Notes under the pieces: generated by a model
What the model was told of the DNA's origin: nothing
The model's database searches: none
Seen by the model: the letters and a program-made list of their open reading frames with translations, nothing else
Shown here: piece by piece, positions 34,629-45,285 of the stretch
Layout: each line of letters begins with the position of its first letter
How positions within the stretch are numbered: the first letter of the stretch is position 1
Assembly (NCBI GenBank): GCA_951217055.1
Contig: OX578282.1
Coordinates: 21,387,106 to 21,451,105, forward strand
Direction: 5' to 3'
Length of the DNA stretch: 64,000 bases
Source of the DNA: Gerris lacustris
Taxonomy: Eukaryota; Arthropoda; Insecta; Hemiptera; Gerridae
Program-made: the position numbers and the translations under genes

Positions 34629-37600
34629 GAGTAGGGCGGGCGAACCGGGAACCCCGTTCCGAAAATTTACGGCCAATAGTGTGCCATGTATCCGGAAAAA
34701 CGACCGAAAATAACCATACAGTAAAAGAACAGAATAACTTAGACCATAGTAAGGAATCGGAAGAAATCCAAACAGCGGACATAGTAAACATAAATACAGG
34801 AATACAAGAAATCATAATCCCTGAAACCGACATCGGAGACGACCACAGTTCAAATGTTAACCAAAAGGAAAATTTTATTATTCGTAACCCACCAAATCAT
34901 GAACCACCGAAAGTAATTTCTATTTCGACGAGAAAACCGGAATGTTGTGACAGCAGAAGTGACAGCCGATCAGCTGGAATGACGGAGGAAATTATAACAG
35001 CTGATATTCAAAAACCAAAACAAAGCAGTAGCCTAACCTGCACCAGTACGGAAGAAGGTAACCTGCCAGTATACAACTTACAATCGTTTACTAAAGACTT
35101 ATTACGGGAAAAACATGATGATAAGTGTAGTGCGAGTCCGATATCTAGTGTCAGTATAAACAATCAAGAAATAAAAGCATTGTGGGATTCAGGATCTGCT
35201 GTTAATTGTATTAATCTGGAAACGTTGAATGAATTGAAGATCGATATGGTTCGGGATAGTTTGCCGATCCAGAAATGTTATGTGTACACGGCTACAGGAC
35301 GTAAAGTTCCTATTCAAAGACAAGTGAGTGTAACGTTAAGAATAAAACAATTAGAATATAATACAATATTTCTCGTCATAGATAAACTTAACATTCCAAT
35401 TTTACTCGGAACACCGTTCCTTAATCAGAATAACGTCGTGATTGATTTTTCGAAGAAACAAATAAATTTTAGTGATTCGCCACAACAAAGTATTGATTTC
35501 GGATGTAAACCGGGATCGTGTAATCAATGTAAAGTTCGTCAAGAAAGAAGCCCGGAATGGCCGAAACTCCAAATCGAAGCCGAGATACACAGGATTAATC
35601 ATATTGAAACCGACATTCGATTCGAAGAATCTTTAAAGAACTTAGTTAGTGATACCCACATCGCGCCAGAAGATAACGAAAAATTAAAGAATATTTTATT
35701 AAAGCACAAAAATGTATTTAGCGATAGGGTAGGATGTATCCGGGACTACGAATATGAATTTGACGTCATGGATACGAAACCCTTCTTCAAACGAAACTAT
35801 CCAATTAAAGCTTCGGAATTACCGTTAGTAGATCAAGAAATAGAAAAATTATTGCGTGACGGCGTTATCATACCGTCGAAAACACCGTATATTAATCCCT
35901 TATTAGTCGTGAAGCGAGGAAAAGCAGGAGTGCGGATCGTGCTGGACTTAAGGTTTCTTAACGCGCGCACCAAGATAGATCGACAGGGACCTAGAGGGAT
36001 CGACGAGGTACTTAATACTATGTCAAACGTAAAGTACATTACAAAGATCGACATGGTCCAAAGTTTTCATCAGGTAAAGTTATCTGAAGAGTGCCAGAAA
36101 TACATGGGATTTATTTACAGAAACAAAGTATACCAATATACCAGGTGTGTATTCGGACACTGTTGTAGTGGAGCAGGGTTGGACAGGGCTCTCGAACACA
36201 GCTTGCCGGAAGGAATCAAGATAAAATTAAGGAGATACGTGGACGACGCCTGCATAACTTCGGAAAGTATTGAAGAACATTTGGAGACCATTGACGAATT
36301 ATTAGACGCGTTAGGACGTATTGGAATTACGCTGCACCTAGAGAAGTCAGTGTTTCTAGCAGCCGAAATTAACCTACTAGGATTCAAGTTCGACGGGCGA
36401 GAATGTACCCCGGACCCGGAGAAGATTAATGCTATCAAAAATTTTAAAATCCCCAAAAACCTCAAAGAACTACGTTCATTTTTAGGTCTTACTCTATTTT
36501 ATTCAAAATTCAGTTCAAAATATTCACAAGAATGTATCCCGTTATACGAGATGTGTAAAAAATCAAATAAATTCCGATGGACTCCGGAAAGCAATTCCCA
36601 GTTCGAAAAAATTAAAGAGTTATTTTTAGACACGGTGTTACTTCATTATCCGAATTTTCAGGAACCATTTTATATACAGTGTGATGCATCAAAGGTAGCA
36701 ATAGCAGGACAATTGTACCAGATAATTAATGGAGAAGAACGAGTACTTCAGTTCGCGTCCAGGAAGCTAAATAAAAGTGAGCAATCATATTCCGTGATGG
36801 AGATGGAGATGCTAGGCATCGTGTTCCTAGTTAAGAAATGGTTCAGCTATATCACATCTTCGAACTTTACTACAATAATATATACCGACCATAAGGCCTT
36901 AGAAAGTATCTTTAACGTTGTGAATCCATCCAATCGTGTGTGCCGTTGGCTCGCGTTTTTGCAACTCGTTGACATAAAAATAAAATACATAAAAGGAAGT
37001 TCGAACGTCGTATCTGATTGTCTTTCTCGGTATCCACCTATATCTCCGGGCGAAGAAAATTCGGATGAACCCGGACAGATTGACGGTTATGCCATCTTCC
37101 AGGTATCTGAGAATATGAAAACAATCATGAAAAACTTGGACAACATAAAAAGAGCACAAGAACAAGACGAACACATACAGGTAATAAGGCAGCAATTAGA
37201 CTTACCTAATAGTAGATATTTAATGCATAAGGAAGTCATATATGTTAGACAAGAAGACGGTATCAAGATGGTACTTCCTAAAATCATGGTTAGGGAGATA
37301 GTTGCCAGGGTACATTGTGAGTATTACCATTGTGGTACCTATAAAACACTCCATATCCTATTAGAAGATTTTTATTATCCCAATCTTAAGAAAATAGTTA
37401 AGCAAGTTATCAAAGTGTGTGACACTTGCCAACGAAAGAAAATTAGTACCGTTGCTTACCACCAACCTACTTATTCTTTAATCCCTGAAAATTTGAATCA
37501 TTTTATATGTGTAGATTTTTGTGGCCCGTTCCCCCCTTCAACTCGAAGGAAATACACATATATCTTTGTTATAGTGAACCCATTCTCAAAATTTGTTAAA

Positions 37601-38344
37601 GCATATCCTGTGACTGTAGAAACGGCGCTTGTCGCCATCGAATGTATTAAGTTATATTTTGAACAGTTTAATAAAACTAAAAATGTATTATGTGACAATG
37701 GACGTCAATTCACTAGTAAAAGATGGCTAAAATACTTAGAATCTATCGATGTGAAACCCATGTTTGTTCCAATCCGTCATCCTCAGTCAAATAGGGCAGA
37801 AAGATCCATTAGGGACATTATAGAAAAACTGAGAATATGTCTGGACGGACACCATTATAAATGGGCACACCATTTAGGTGATGTTGAGTTTAGTCTAAAT
37901 GCCACAGAATGTATAACCACGGGGATGACTCCTATAGAGGCTCAGTTCGGCATTAAGCCAATTAGACCATGGGAACACCACCCATTATTAAGGTATGTTA
38001 GAGATAATATTAAAGAAAATAATGAAATTAACAAACTTGTAAAAGAAAGGATTAGATCCTGTAGAAATAATAAAAATTTAATTTATGATCGAGGCAAGAA
38101 AGTAAAAAAGTTTCACCTCGGGGACTTAGTACTGGTAAAGGCACTTAATGTAAGTCACAAGAATCGTAGAATTGTAGCTAAGTTTCTTCCTAAGTATGAA
38201 GGACCATATGTAATAAAGAAATGTTTTGACAGGGGATCCTATTTATTAATCGATCCGGTAAAAATTGACAAAATCAGGGGGATATTCCATGGTTCAATGA
38301 TGAAACCTTATTATAGGGATGAACAAGGGATGTTTCAAATATAA
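34619..38344 (+). CDS. pol: pol polyprotein: protease, RT, RNase H, integrase
   Basis: One open frame to the TAA ending at 38344, about 1221 codons counted from 34679. It is probably entered by -1 frameshifting at 34619 rather than by its own start, since no AUG opens it. Numbering from 34679: a polar linker to about 140; aspartic protease with DSGS at 170-173 and ILLGTPF about 240-247; reverse transcriptase about 370-570 with YVDD at 520-523; RNase H with first Asp at 669 (QCDAS), a MEMEML Glu segment, YTDHKAL and SDCLSR; integrase with zinc ligands H879, H884, C914, C917, catalytic D946, D1006, E1041 (34 residues between the last two), and GPY/F-like EGPY at 1174-1177. No chromodomain. All catalytic residues are present and nothing is truncated, so the enzyme part looks functional. 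Confidence 0.95.
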   Translation, partial: FKLRVGRANREPRSENLRPIVCHVSGKTTENNHTVKEQNNLDHSKESEEIQTADIVNINTGIQEIIIPETDIGDDHSSNVNQKENFIIRNPPNHEPPKVISISTRKPECCDSRSDSRSAGMTEEIITADIQKPKQSSSLTCTSTEEGNLPVYNLQSFTKDLLREKHDDKCSASPISSVSINNQEIKALWDSGSAVNCINLETLNELKIDMVRDSLPIQKCYVYTATGRKVPIQRQVSVTLRIKQLEYNTIFLVIDKLNIPILLGTPFLNQNNVVIDFSKKQINFSDSPQQSIDFGCKPGSCNQCKVRQERSPEWPKLQIEAEIHRINHIETDIRFEESLKNLVSDTHIAPEDNEKLKNILLKHKNVFSDRVGCIRDYEYEFDVMDTKPFFKRNYPIKASELPLVDQEIEKLLRDGVIIPSKTPYINPLLVVKRGKAGVRIVLDLRFLNARTKIDRQGPRGIDEVLNTMSNVKYITKIDMVQSFHQVKLSEECQKYMGFIYRNKVYQYTRCVFGHCCSGAGLDRALEHSLPEGIKIKLRRYVDDACITSESIEEHLETIDELLDALGRIGITLHLEKSVFLAAEINLLGFKFDGRECTPDPEKINAIKNFKIPKNLKELRSFLGLTLFYSKFSSKYSQECIPLYEMCKKSNKFRWTPESNSQFEKIKELFLDTVLLHYPNFQEPFYIQCDASKVAIAGQLYQIINGEERVLQFASRKLNKSEQSYSVMEMEMLGIVFLVKKWFSYITSSNFTTIIYTDHKALESIFNVVNPSNRVCRWLAFLQLVDIKIKYIKGSSNVVSDCLSRYPPISPGEENSDEPGQIDGYAIFQVSENMKTIMKNLDNIKRAQEQDEHIQVIRQQLDLPNSRYLMHKEVIYVRQEDGIKMVLPKIMVREIVARVHCEYYHCGTYKTLHILLEDFYYPNLKKIVKQVIKVCDTCQRKKISTVAYHQPTYSLIPENLNHFICVDFCGPFPPSTRRKYTYIFVIVNPFSKFVKAYPVTVETALVAIECIKLYFEQFNKTKNVLCDNGRQFTSKRWLKYLESIDVKPMFVPIRHPQSNRAERSIRDIIEKLRICLDGHHYKWAHHLGDVEFSLNATECITTGMTPIEAQFGIKPIRPWEHHPLLRYVRDNIKENNEINKLVKERIRSCRNNKNLIYDRGKKVKKFHLGDLVLVKALNVSHKNRRIVAKFLPKYEGPYVIKKCFDRGSYLLIDPVKIDKIRGIFHGSMMKPYYRDEQGMFQI

Positions 38345-38864
38345 AAAAGGAAAATATGTTAATATAATTTAAAATGTGAGATATTCATAATGCAATGCTT
38401 GTAAATGTAATTTTATTTTTTTTTATATGAGTTTGTATGACTAAAATCTATATGGATTTTATTTTATTTTATTGAACTTAAAAAGTTTTACTTTACTATG
38501 GAACTTAAAGTGTACCATAAATGATATATATTGAATTTATTGAAAAACAAACTGATAAAAATCAGAAAATGTAAAAATGAAAATGCTTGCCATGACTTGC
38601 AAAACTGTAGATGACACAGCAATTATCCTTCTTGTAAATTTTATTTGTGTGACAATGTAATGTGATTTAATTTAAAAATTTATTATGACCAGAAATAGTA
38701 TTCAAGTTGTAGTTATGTAGATGGTAGGACTTAGTAATCGGAATTAGGAATAAAATGTTATTGTTATACAGATAGGGAACTTAAGGTAGGAGCGGACTAC
38801 AACAGTACTCTGCAAGAGCTTCAAGCGCACCAATGAAAATTGATTCCCCAATTTTCATTTTTCC
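38345..38864 (+). other. Retrotransposon 3' untranslated region, no env
   Basis: About 520 bases between pol and the polypurine tract. AT-rich, with no open frame long enough for an envelope protein. Confidence 0.75.
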
Positions 38865-38877
38865 AGGAGGGGGCAGA
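38865..38877 (+). promoter_or_regulatory. Polypurine tract
   Basis: AGGAGGGGGCAGA directly abuts the 3' LTR start. It is the expected plus-strand primer position. One C interrupts the purine run. Confidence 0.85.
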
Positions 38878-40049
38878 TAAGAGGATCCTCACATATAGGG
38901 ATACCCTTATTTGGTAAAATGTTAGATTTGCATATTTGAATTTGGCGGGGATGCAGCCTGGAAACCTCGAGTTGTCTCGGAACCCAGATCCCCTCGACCG
39001 CATACTCTCGGAGCCGCCGCCTAATATCTTTCAAAGGAGATTACTCGTATATAAAAGCTCCTGGGACTTGAAGAAGAGGTAATTAAATCGTCGGAAGTAC
39101 TAATCCAACGATTGGAACCAACCGAGAGAAGACACGGACTTTAATAAATAAGTTTAGCAAATTCTGTCTTCAGCCTAAAGCTACGAGACGTTGTGACGTC
39201 ACCAGGAGATAAGAGGGAACAGGTGGTTGTCGAGGGAAAAGTCAGTCGGAGGCGAGACTCGTTGCAGTAAGGGTAACCCAGATTCGGGACCCGTAGTTTT
39301 TCCGACCAGTGGAATCCGTGATACTAGCTTTTCTTCGAAATCCGGATATCCAGTAAAGTATTAAAGTAGTTAATCAAGTCTTATATCAAGTAAATTCAGT
39401 GTACGCCAGTTCCGTCTTAAAAATATCTACGTTGGAATATTTAACCGACAAGCATCAGTGAACCGTCTGCGCCATCTTCCCTTGAGAGGTACCGACTACG
39501 AGATCATCAACGAGGATTCTACTCTTCAGTACAGATAAGTTAATTTGTAGGAAATATAATTCCGATACAAATCTGTAACTGGTCATAATATCGTAAAGTT
39601 TCTATAATTAAAGATATTTTCAAATCTTAAATTTTATACCTGAGCATAGTCAGTGTTTGACCCTTTGAGCTCTAAGGATATTGCTAAGTCTGGAATTTTA
39701 AAAGGTATATTTTAATAAAGCGAATCAATTTTAATAATTGTTTTTATTAATGCGACGATACAACCTTATTTACAAAATTTTAATTAATATTTAAATACAA
39801 ATTTTCTTGCATCTGTGGGTAAGACAGATCCAAGTCCAGGGGCGAACGCAAGTTCAAACTTGGCGACCCATCCTGAGATTCTCTTTGCTCTTAAAGCTAG
39901 TCATCAGCAAGGTGACGTGGAAGAAAGGTAATTTACCATTTTAATTAAATTTATTCAATTTCAAATTTCTGTCTTCCCCCCCCACGTCAGTCCCTGAGAG
40001 CCTTGTAATTTGGCACTTTGACGTGGGCCATTTTCCCAGACCTTGCAAT
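38878..40049 (+). repeat. 3' LTR (1172 bp)
   Basis: Reads as identical to 31704-32875. AATAAA at 39143-39148 is the likely polyadenylation signal of the element. It ends CCTTGCAAT, followed by the ATAT duplication. Confidence 0.95.
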
Positions 40050-40555
40050 ATATATAATGTTAGTAAAAAAAAATAGTTCCGAATTTATTTACTTCACATA
40101 AATGACAACCATCCAGAGAGCTGATCTTAAACCTATAAAAGAAAAAATCTTTGTACAACGGATCTCCCCAACACCAAATCTAAAGCATGCCATCGATATA
40201 TTTGAAATATATAATCGATATTTCCTGTTTTGCTGTCATTCAATGTTTATCTATCACAAATTTGAGACCCATCAAAATGAAGATTGCGTAAATATTGGAT
40301 ATGGCAAAACAAATAAAATAACTTGCGGATTTTTTCCGAACTAACTTTCCGCACAGAAAAATTTGCTGAAAACTAATTAAATTCTGCTGAAAGATGGCTA
40401 AAAGTATTAAAATAGTGCATTGTCATCGTGTTCTGAGCTATGCTAAAAATTTCAAATGTCTAGCTATTCGGGAAGTTAGTCAGAAATCGATTGCCAGATT
40501 TGTACCGGACAAACAAACAAACAAACAAGAATGCAAGCTAATAAAAACGTAGTAA

Positions 40556-40640
40556 AAAAGATACACGCCCCCGAAAATGCCCCTATAACGGACATCTAAG
40601 AGCGGGCCCCGGAAACCCTTCCATGACCAAAAAAATTCTA
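40556..40640. repeat. Right-end fragment of the 353 bp palindromic element
   Basis: 'gatacacgcccccgaaaa', 'aacggacatctaagagcggg' and 'ccatgacc' match the right end at 43345-43410 in order. The matching inner part lies at 31385-31495, on the other side of the repeat that hosts the retrotransposon. Confidence 0.6.
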
Positions 40641-41340
40641 AATAATATAATAAGACATATCAACGATATTTATCTTGATAAGTAGTAAGCCATTTTTTAA
40701 TATCTAAAACTTAAATAATTAAGTAGTAATGGTAGTCTAAGAATAGTAAATACGCAGGCTCAAGTCTACTCTTCTAAATACAATCAGCAATGTTGACAAA
40801 AATGAAGAAAAAAAAATGAATCTGATAAACCATGAACTCTAGCTCGATTTCACACTTCGTGCTACAAATTTGCTACAGTGGACCTTTAAATGTTAAAAGC
40901 TGGTTATGACAGCTTATGACTTATGACAGCTAAACAAATACAATGGAAGACCCACGAATCCAGAGATTCTTTGATCCGTTTTGGGCCTAAAAAGATACTA
41001 GCTAAATCGAACTGGGGGAGACAGTGAACCACACTCTACGCATTTTATTGGTACCATACGCTATTACCAGTGAAATCATCAACTACCTCACCTTGTAAGG
41101 TGACGTGGTCAAAATTCTCCTTAGTCACATTAACTGCGTTTTCATGAGTTCTCAACCCGTTTATTAGTAACCTAAAGTGTTCGCTTAAAAAGTTTCCAAA
41201 ATAGTTTTCACAAAAATAAGCTCCCAGACTTAAATTATTAATTAAAAAACTATAAACTCCCAGACTAGTTATAGTGAATTTAGGCTAACATATCTCTAGA
41301 TCCTCGACTGTGTTTTTCTCCAATGTGTGATAGCGACTCA
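40641..41340. other. Unassigned DNA
   Basis: No supported gene. 'agcttatgac' is locally duplicated near 40910-40935. Confidence 0.4.
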
Positions 41341-41519
41341 TCATGAAAGAGGTGTAGTTCAACAACCAAACAACGTCTTCACACAAAAATTGTAACCTCA
41401 AGATTATCTGAAGAAGGCTGCTTTAGAACAGCCGAAGCCGGCCAATTGTTTCAATTACAATTTTTGTGTGAAGACGTTGTTTGATTATTGAACTACACCT
41501 CTTTCATGATAACATATCT
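41341..41519. mobile_element. Palindromic MITE
   Basis: Arms 41341-41395 and 41453-41519 are inverted copies (tcatgaaagaggtgtagtt, then aacaacgtcttcacacaaaa). The loop carries 'gaagaaggctgctttagaac' and 'agccgaagccggcc'. A direct repeat aacatatctct lies at 41288-41298 and 41521-41531, a possible but asymmetrically placed target duplication. Confidence 0.7.
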
Positions 41520-41570
41520 CTGCTCATCATACCTACTCCGCATTTTTCAATTCTGTTTTCTCAAAACAGA

Positions 41571-41599
41571 TTAAAAAAAAAAAAAAAAAAAAAAAAAAA
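41571..41599. repeat. Poly-A tract
   Basis: An A run of about 28 bases immediately upstream of the SINE, possibly the tail of another retroelement. Confidence 0.9.
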
Positions 41600-41627
41600 T
41601 GCTGTTGTGACCTTGAACTTCTAATAA

Positions 41628-41945
41628 CCCCTGGTAGCTCATTGCTAGCATTTATACTTTGCAAGCAGAAGATCCGGGTTCGATTCCCGTCTCTGGCAAG
41701 GGGCTGTGCTGGGTGTATATCCAGCATCGCGATATAAATGAGTAGCTGGTACTTATGTGAAGTGAAGTCCATCTAGTTACGAATGCCAATTACACGGTTT
41801 ATACAGCTGGTGGAGCGATTCGCAAACCCTTACGTATTAATATACAGTTCTATAAGCCCTTTGATAGGCCTAAGCCTAAACCCTACACGGGCTATAGAGC
41901 CACGAATTATTATTGGCATTGCACATTATTATTATATTATTAGTA
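41628..41945 (+). mobile_element. tRNA-derived SINE (tRNA-Ala-like head)
   Basis: 41628-41699 resembles a tRNA. It has a box A TAGCTCATTGCTAGC near 41635, an anticodon-arm-like ACTTTGCAAGCAG typical of tRNA-Ala(TGC), and a perfect box B GGTTCGATTCC at 41677-41687. The acceptor arms do not pair well, so it is not a working tRNA. A non-tRNA body follows, ending in an (att)n tail near 41925-41945. Confidence 0.7.
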
Positions 41946-42409
41946 ATAGAATAACTAAGTAATGAGTCATAATTGTAGACTAAATATCCCCCAGTTGTAG
42001 ATATGAGTGATGTGTAACGCAGCTCACACTGTCCGAATACAAAAAATGAAATATATAAAAAGAGGGCACACTGAGAGTTATACCTTGTTCATTGACCTTC
42101 TAAAAACTAAGTAGCTCAATGCATACGAATAGCATGATATTTAAATCGGAAATTCTTTTTGACTGAGTATGTTTCACAATAGTTTGGACTCTTCAGATTC
42201 ATTTAAGTTCCAGTCACGTTTTGTTTTAGACAAAACAACATTCACTATTTGTTTCGGTATAAAGAATCACAAGTATCGCCAAGAATGTCCCTGGGTATAG
42301 TTGTCCCTTGTTATCGAAATTAAAAAATACGTACATACTTTTACATAAGTTATAGGTACGCAAGAAAAAAGTAGATTTTTATAACAATATAAACGAAACA
42401 ATAATGTTT
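41946..42409. other. Unassigned AT-rich DNA
   Basis: Nothing recognisable. Confidence 0.4.
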
Positions 42410-42482
42410 GTAAGGAGCAGGGCCGCCAAGAGCTAGGCCGGGCCCCAAGTCAAGAGATCTACGGGCCCCCCTCGCCATAGTT

Positions 42483-42503
42483 GGGGGGGGGGGGGGGGGG
42501 GGG
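42483..42503. repeat. Poly-G tract
   Basis: Run of 21 G inside hAT-like element A. Confidence 0.95.
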
Positions 42504-42563
42504 AGTTCGTGTCCCCTTCCCTAAGAGGTTCGAAAACTAAACATCTGAAATTCAAATAAAAAA

Positions 42564-43530
42564 TCGGTCCGAGTCAACTCAGACAAACTTTCTCATATAC
42601 GAGTTTATAATTACTTAGCCTAGTGTTTCCATTTATTAGTTTTCAAATGTACATTTAAATATTATTGAACATTTCATCAAAATTTATCATAAAAATAACT
42701 TCTCCTGGGTGGGGAATCGAACCCGGGCTCTCTCTGTCCGCGTTTTAAGTTAATTTCTCAGGAACTAGATTTTTCCCGGGAAAACGTCTTATATCGTTGG
42801 ATTCGTATTCAAATGGACTACATTTTAGAATTATTTAATCAAAATCGTCGGACCCGTTTTCGAGAAAAAAAAATTGTTCATGTTTTTTCATAGTTTTTGG
42901 GGGGTAGCGCCCCCAAATTTAGGTCTAAAATTCATTTCTCGATTTCGCCTCGGGGTATGATTTTTCTGAACATGTATGCCAAATTTCGTCAAAATCGACC
43001 CAGTAGTTTATTAGGCTCCAGGCGTCTGCACAGACGACAGACGACGGACAGAAATTTGGTCATGGACACCTTAGCGTGGCCCGCTCTTAGACGTCCGTTT
43101 TAGAGGCTTTTTCGGGGGCGTGTATCTTTTTTCCTATTCACTTTAAAAAAATACAAAAAAAAAAAATGTTTTCCCTTTACGCAAGGCCTACAAAAAAGGT
43201 CCTTTGCGTCTGTTTCTTTTTCCCCGAAAAACCGTTTTTTTCCGCATAACTCGAATACGGTCGACCGCAGCGCAAAGGACCTTTTTTGTAGGCCTTGCGT
43301 AAAGGGAAAACTTTTTTTTTTTTTAAGTGAATAGGAAAAAAGATACACGCCCCCGAAAAAGCCTCTAAAACGGACGTCTAGGAGCGGGCCACGCTAAGGT
43401 GTCCATGACCAGAAATTTTTTTAAAAACCACTTTTTTGGACTCAAGGGACCTCAAAACGTGTAAATCCATCAACATCGAATTTTCGCGCCATCACAATAC
43501 TTTCTCTTTACTTATATGAGAAAGTAAAAA
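42564..43530 (-). repeat. tRNA-box dispersed repeat, copy 2, interrupted
   Basis: Starts TCGGTCCGAG and ends 'tatgagaaagtaaaaa'. The minus-strand box B GGTTCGATTCC corresponds to 42713-42723. It matches copy 1 throughout, except for the 353 bp insertion at 43058-43410 plus its 8-base duplication. Strand refers to the Pol III boxes. Confidence 0.75.
43058..43410. mobile_element. 353 bp palindromic MITE with 8-base duplication
   Basis: Long inverted arms: the ends begin GGTCATGGACACCTTAGCG, and inward the arms share the segment around CGGGGGCGTGTATC. The core is a second strong palindrome (cgcaaaggaccttttttgta). AGAAATTT flanks both sides (43050-43057, 43411-43418), and removing one copy restores the tRNA-box repeat. 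Non-coding. hAT- or P-like by duplication length. Confidence 0.88.
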
Positions 43531-44449
43531 GTTCTTCAGCAGACTTATCGAGAAATCTTTTCAAAACTGAAAAATGAAATACAGAAATAAACTGTACTCA
43601 GTGGCGGTTCTAGGTCTTGTGGTTCCCTGGGCGGTAAGATATGGTGGAGCACCCTTCGCGAATTTTTTTTTTAAAATTACATGCTTAAAAATCACTTTTT
43701 ACGCTATTTCAGCTAATACCCAGCCTACACTGTTATTAGGGGTTTTTTTTTAGGAAAATACATTCTTTATCATGCCACATATTAACATTAAAAAAAAATT
43801 GTGGTGTCGTGGGACACCGTGGTAGGACCTAAGTTTCTTACGCTTTTCATTAAAATATAAATTATAAAATCACAGTAATAACTACTTATACATGGTGGAG
43901 TTAGAAAAGAGACAAAATTAAAAGTAACTAACTATATTTGAAGTTAATAAAGTAATGATATTTTTATTTGATTAGGAGATAACAATTCAAAAAGTAAGGG
44001 AAATGCAGGGGCAGAAAAGTTAACAACTACAAAGGGAGGTAAAATTTGTTAGATAAGAAAAGAGTTAGATCTAAGCTAAACCTCGATCTCGCTACCAGTC
44101 CAAAATATAGAAGGGAGAATCAGTTATCTTTATTCGGATATACACGCACGTACATATATTGACACCTAACTTGGAAATCAAACTGAGCTCTAAACCATAC
44201 CGTTTCATAGCATTCTTAACTCCGAATTAAACTCTTATTTGTTTTATCTCTCTTATTTATTTTTATCTCCCAATAATAATTTTTATTATATTTAACTGTC
44301 GAAGGCGTTGATCATGATTTTCTAAAAGGCGCACCGGCCCGACGGCTGTCAGGCCAGTTCGGGCCTGCCTTGAGTCCGGGCCCCCCTGGGTCCCGGGCCC
44401 CTAGTTTCAGACTTGGCTGACATGGCCTCTCGGCGGCCCTGGTAAGGAG

Positions 44450-44861
44450 TAACATGTACATTATATAAAAGTAATGATGAACATGTATAGTAATACAAAA
44501 AAATGATTTCATTCAAGTTCAGCTGCTCTTATAATTTCAATTTGTCAAATTATCTGATTTTTAGTCTAGCAGTACTTTTATGTTTGTAATAAAAGTTCTT
44601 ATATTCGATTTCTAAATACTCAATTATATTAAGCTAATATACCTGTATAAAAAAATTAAGTAATATACTAGTATCCGCTTCACGGAGTACATTAGTATAT
44701 TAGGCATCACAGCATAATCATTGAGATAAATGCAAACGTAAATGATCTTGTAAAATTTATTTCTTATCTTTTTTTATTTACTTAGAATATTTTGCGTATA
44801 GAAATAAATTATTGTGGTGTCACGAAATTAAGATTTTGTTATTTTAATAGATTTGCAAATT
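44450..44861. other. Unassigned AT-rich DNA
   Basis: Nothing recognisable. Confidence 0.4.
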
Positions 44862-45285
44862 TTGAGCTCTCCTAGAGTCCAAAAAAGTGGTTTTTAAAAA
44901 ACCATTTTTTTAAGACTTTTTTGAAGACATGGAGCCTAATTTACACTTACCCGATTTCGATGAAAGGAAATTAATTTCAGCTCTAAATTTGAAGGGTGCT
45001 GCCCCTAAAAAAATATTCCATTATCGTTAAAATAATTATGTCTAAAAAAAAACGGTTCCGACGATTTTTTTTACATAAATAATTCTTAAACGTAGTACAT
45101 TTAAATACCAATCTAACCATATAATTCGTTTTCCTAGGAAAAAGCTTGTTCATAAGAAAATAGCTTTAAATGAAAAGTGTGAGGTCGGGTTCCATACCCC
45201 GCCGTGAAGGAGTTTTTCTTAAGGTAAATTTTGATAAAATGTTCTATAATAATTACTCTTTTATGAGAAAGTTTAATATTTGGCA
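44862..45285 (+). repeat. tRNA-box dispersed repeat, inverted diverged copy
   Basis: Complement of the family: aaaagtggtttttaaaaa, 'ggagcctaatt', 'gggtgctgcccc', 'aaacggttccgacgattttt', and a decayed box B 'gggttccataccccgccg' at about 45187-45204. It ends near 'atgagaaagttt' (45270s). Confidence 0.65.

Larger units (their letters stand above)
31704..40049 (+). mobile_element. Ty3/gypsy LTR retrotransposon, complete structure
   Basis: Full-length element of about 8.35 kb: 5' LTR, tRNA-Lys primer site, gag, protease-RT-RNase H-integrase, polypurine tract, 3' LTR, with ATAT at 31700-31703 and 40050-40053. The domain order, with RNase H before integrase and a GPY/F-like module, identifies Ty3/gypsy. 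LTR length near 1.2 kb, the tRNA-Lys site and absence of env suggest an Osvaldo-like lineage, which is inference only. LTRs read as identical, so the insertion should be recent. Gag has one frame break; pol is open throughout. Confidence 0.95.
31604..40554. mobile_element. Small non-coding repeat hosting the LTR element, copy 1
   Basis: The host sequence lies at 31587/31604-31703 and 40050-40554. A 13-base inverted pair TACTACGTTTTTA (31624) and its complement (ending 40554) bounds about 585 bases of non-coding DNA with (caaa)n near the right end. A second copy without the retrotransposon is at 61466-62208. The LTR element interrupts it at an ATAT. Confidence 0.7.
42418..44441. mobile_element. 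hAT-like non-autonomous element A, with nested insertions
   Basis: Termini CAGGGCCGCCAAGAG (left) and CTCTCGGCGGCCCTG (right) are inverted with one mismatch. The exact 8-base target duplication GTAAGGAG lies at 42410-42417 and 44442-44449. Subterminal GGGCCCC-rich stretches occur at both ends. An 8-base duplication with CAGGG(C) ends is characteristic of the hAT superfamily. No transposase is visible. It contains the tRNA-box repeat at 42564-43530. Confidence 0.88.

Noticed and set aside
34390..34833. 147-codon minus frame opposite gag-pol
   Set aside because: Antisense shadow of the retrotransposon coding strand.
35833..37698. Several minus-strand frames opposite pol
   Set aside because: Shadows of a well-supported pol frame; no domain of their own.
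38345..38864. env gene of the LTR element
   Set aside because: Only about 520 bases with stops in all frames; no room for an envelope.
41628..41699. Functional tRNA-Ala gene
   Set aside because: Box B and the anticodon arm look good but the acceptor arms do not pair and a non-tRNA body follows, so it is a SINE head.
41533..41772. 79-codon minus frame containing ARDGNRTR-like text
   Set aside because: It is the reverse translation of the SINE's box B region, a well-known spurious open frame type.
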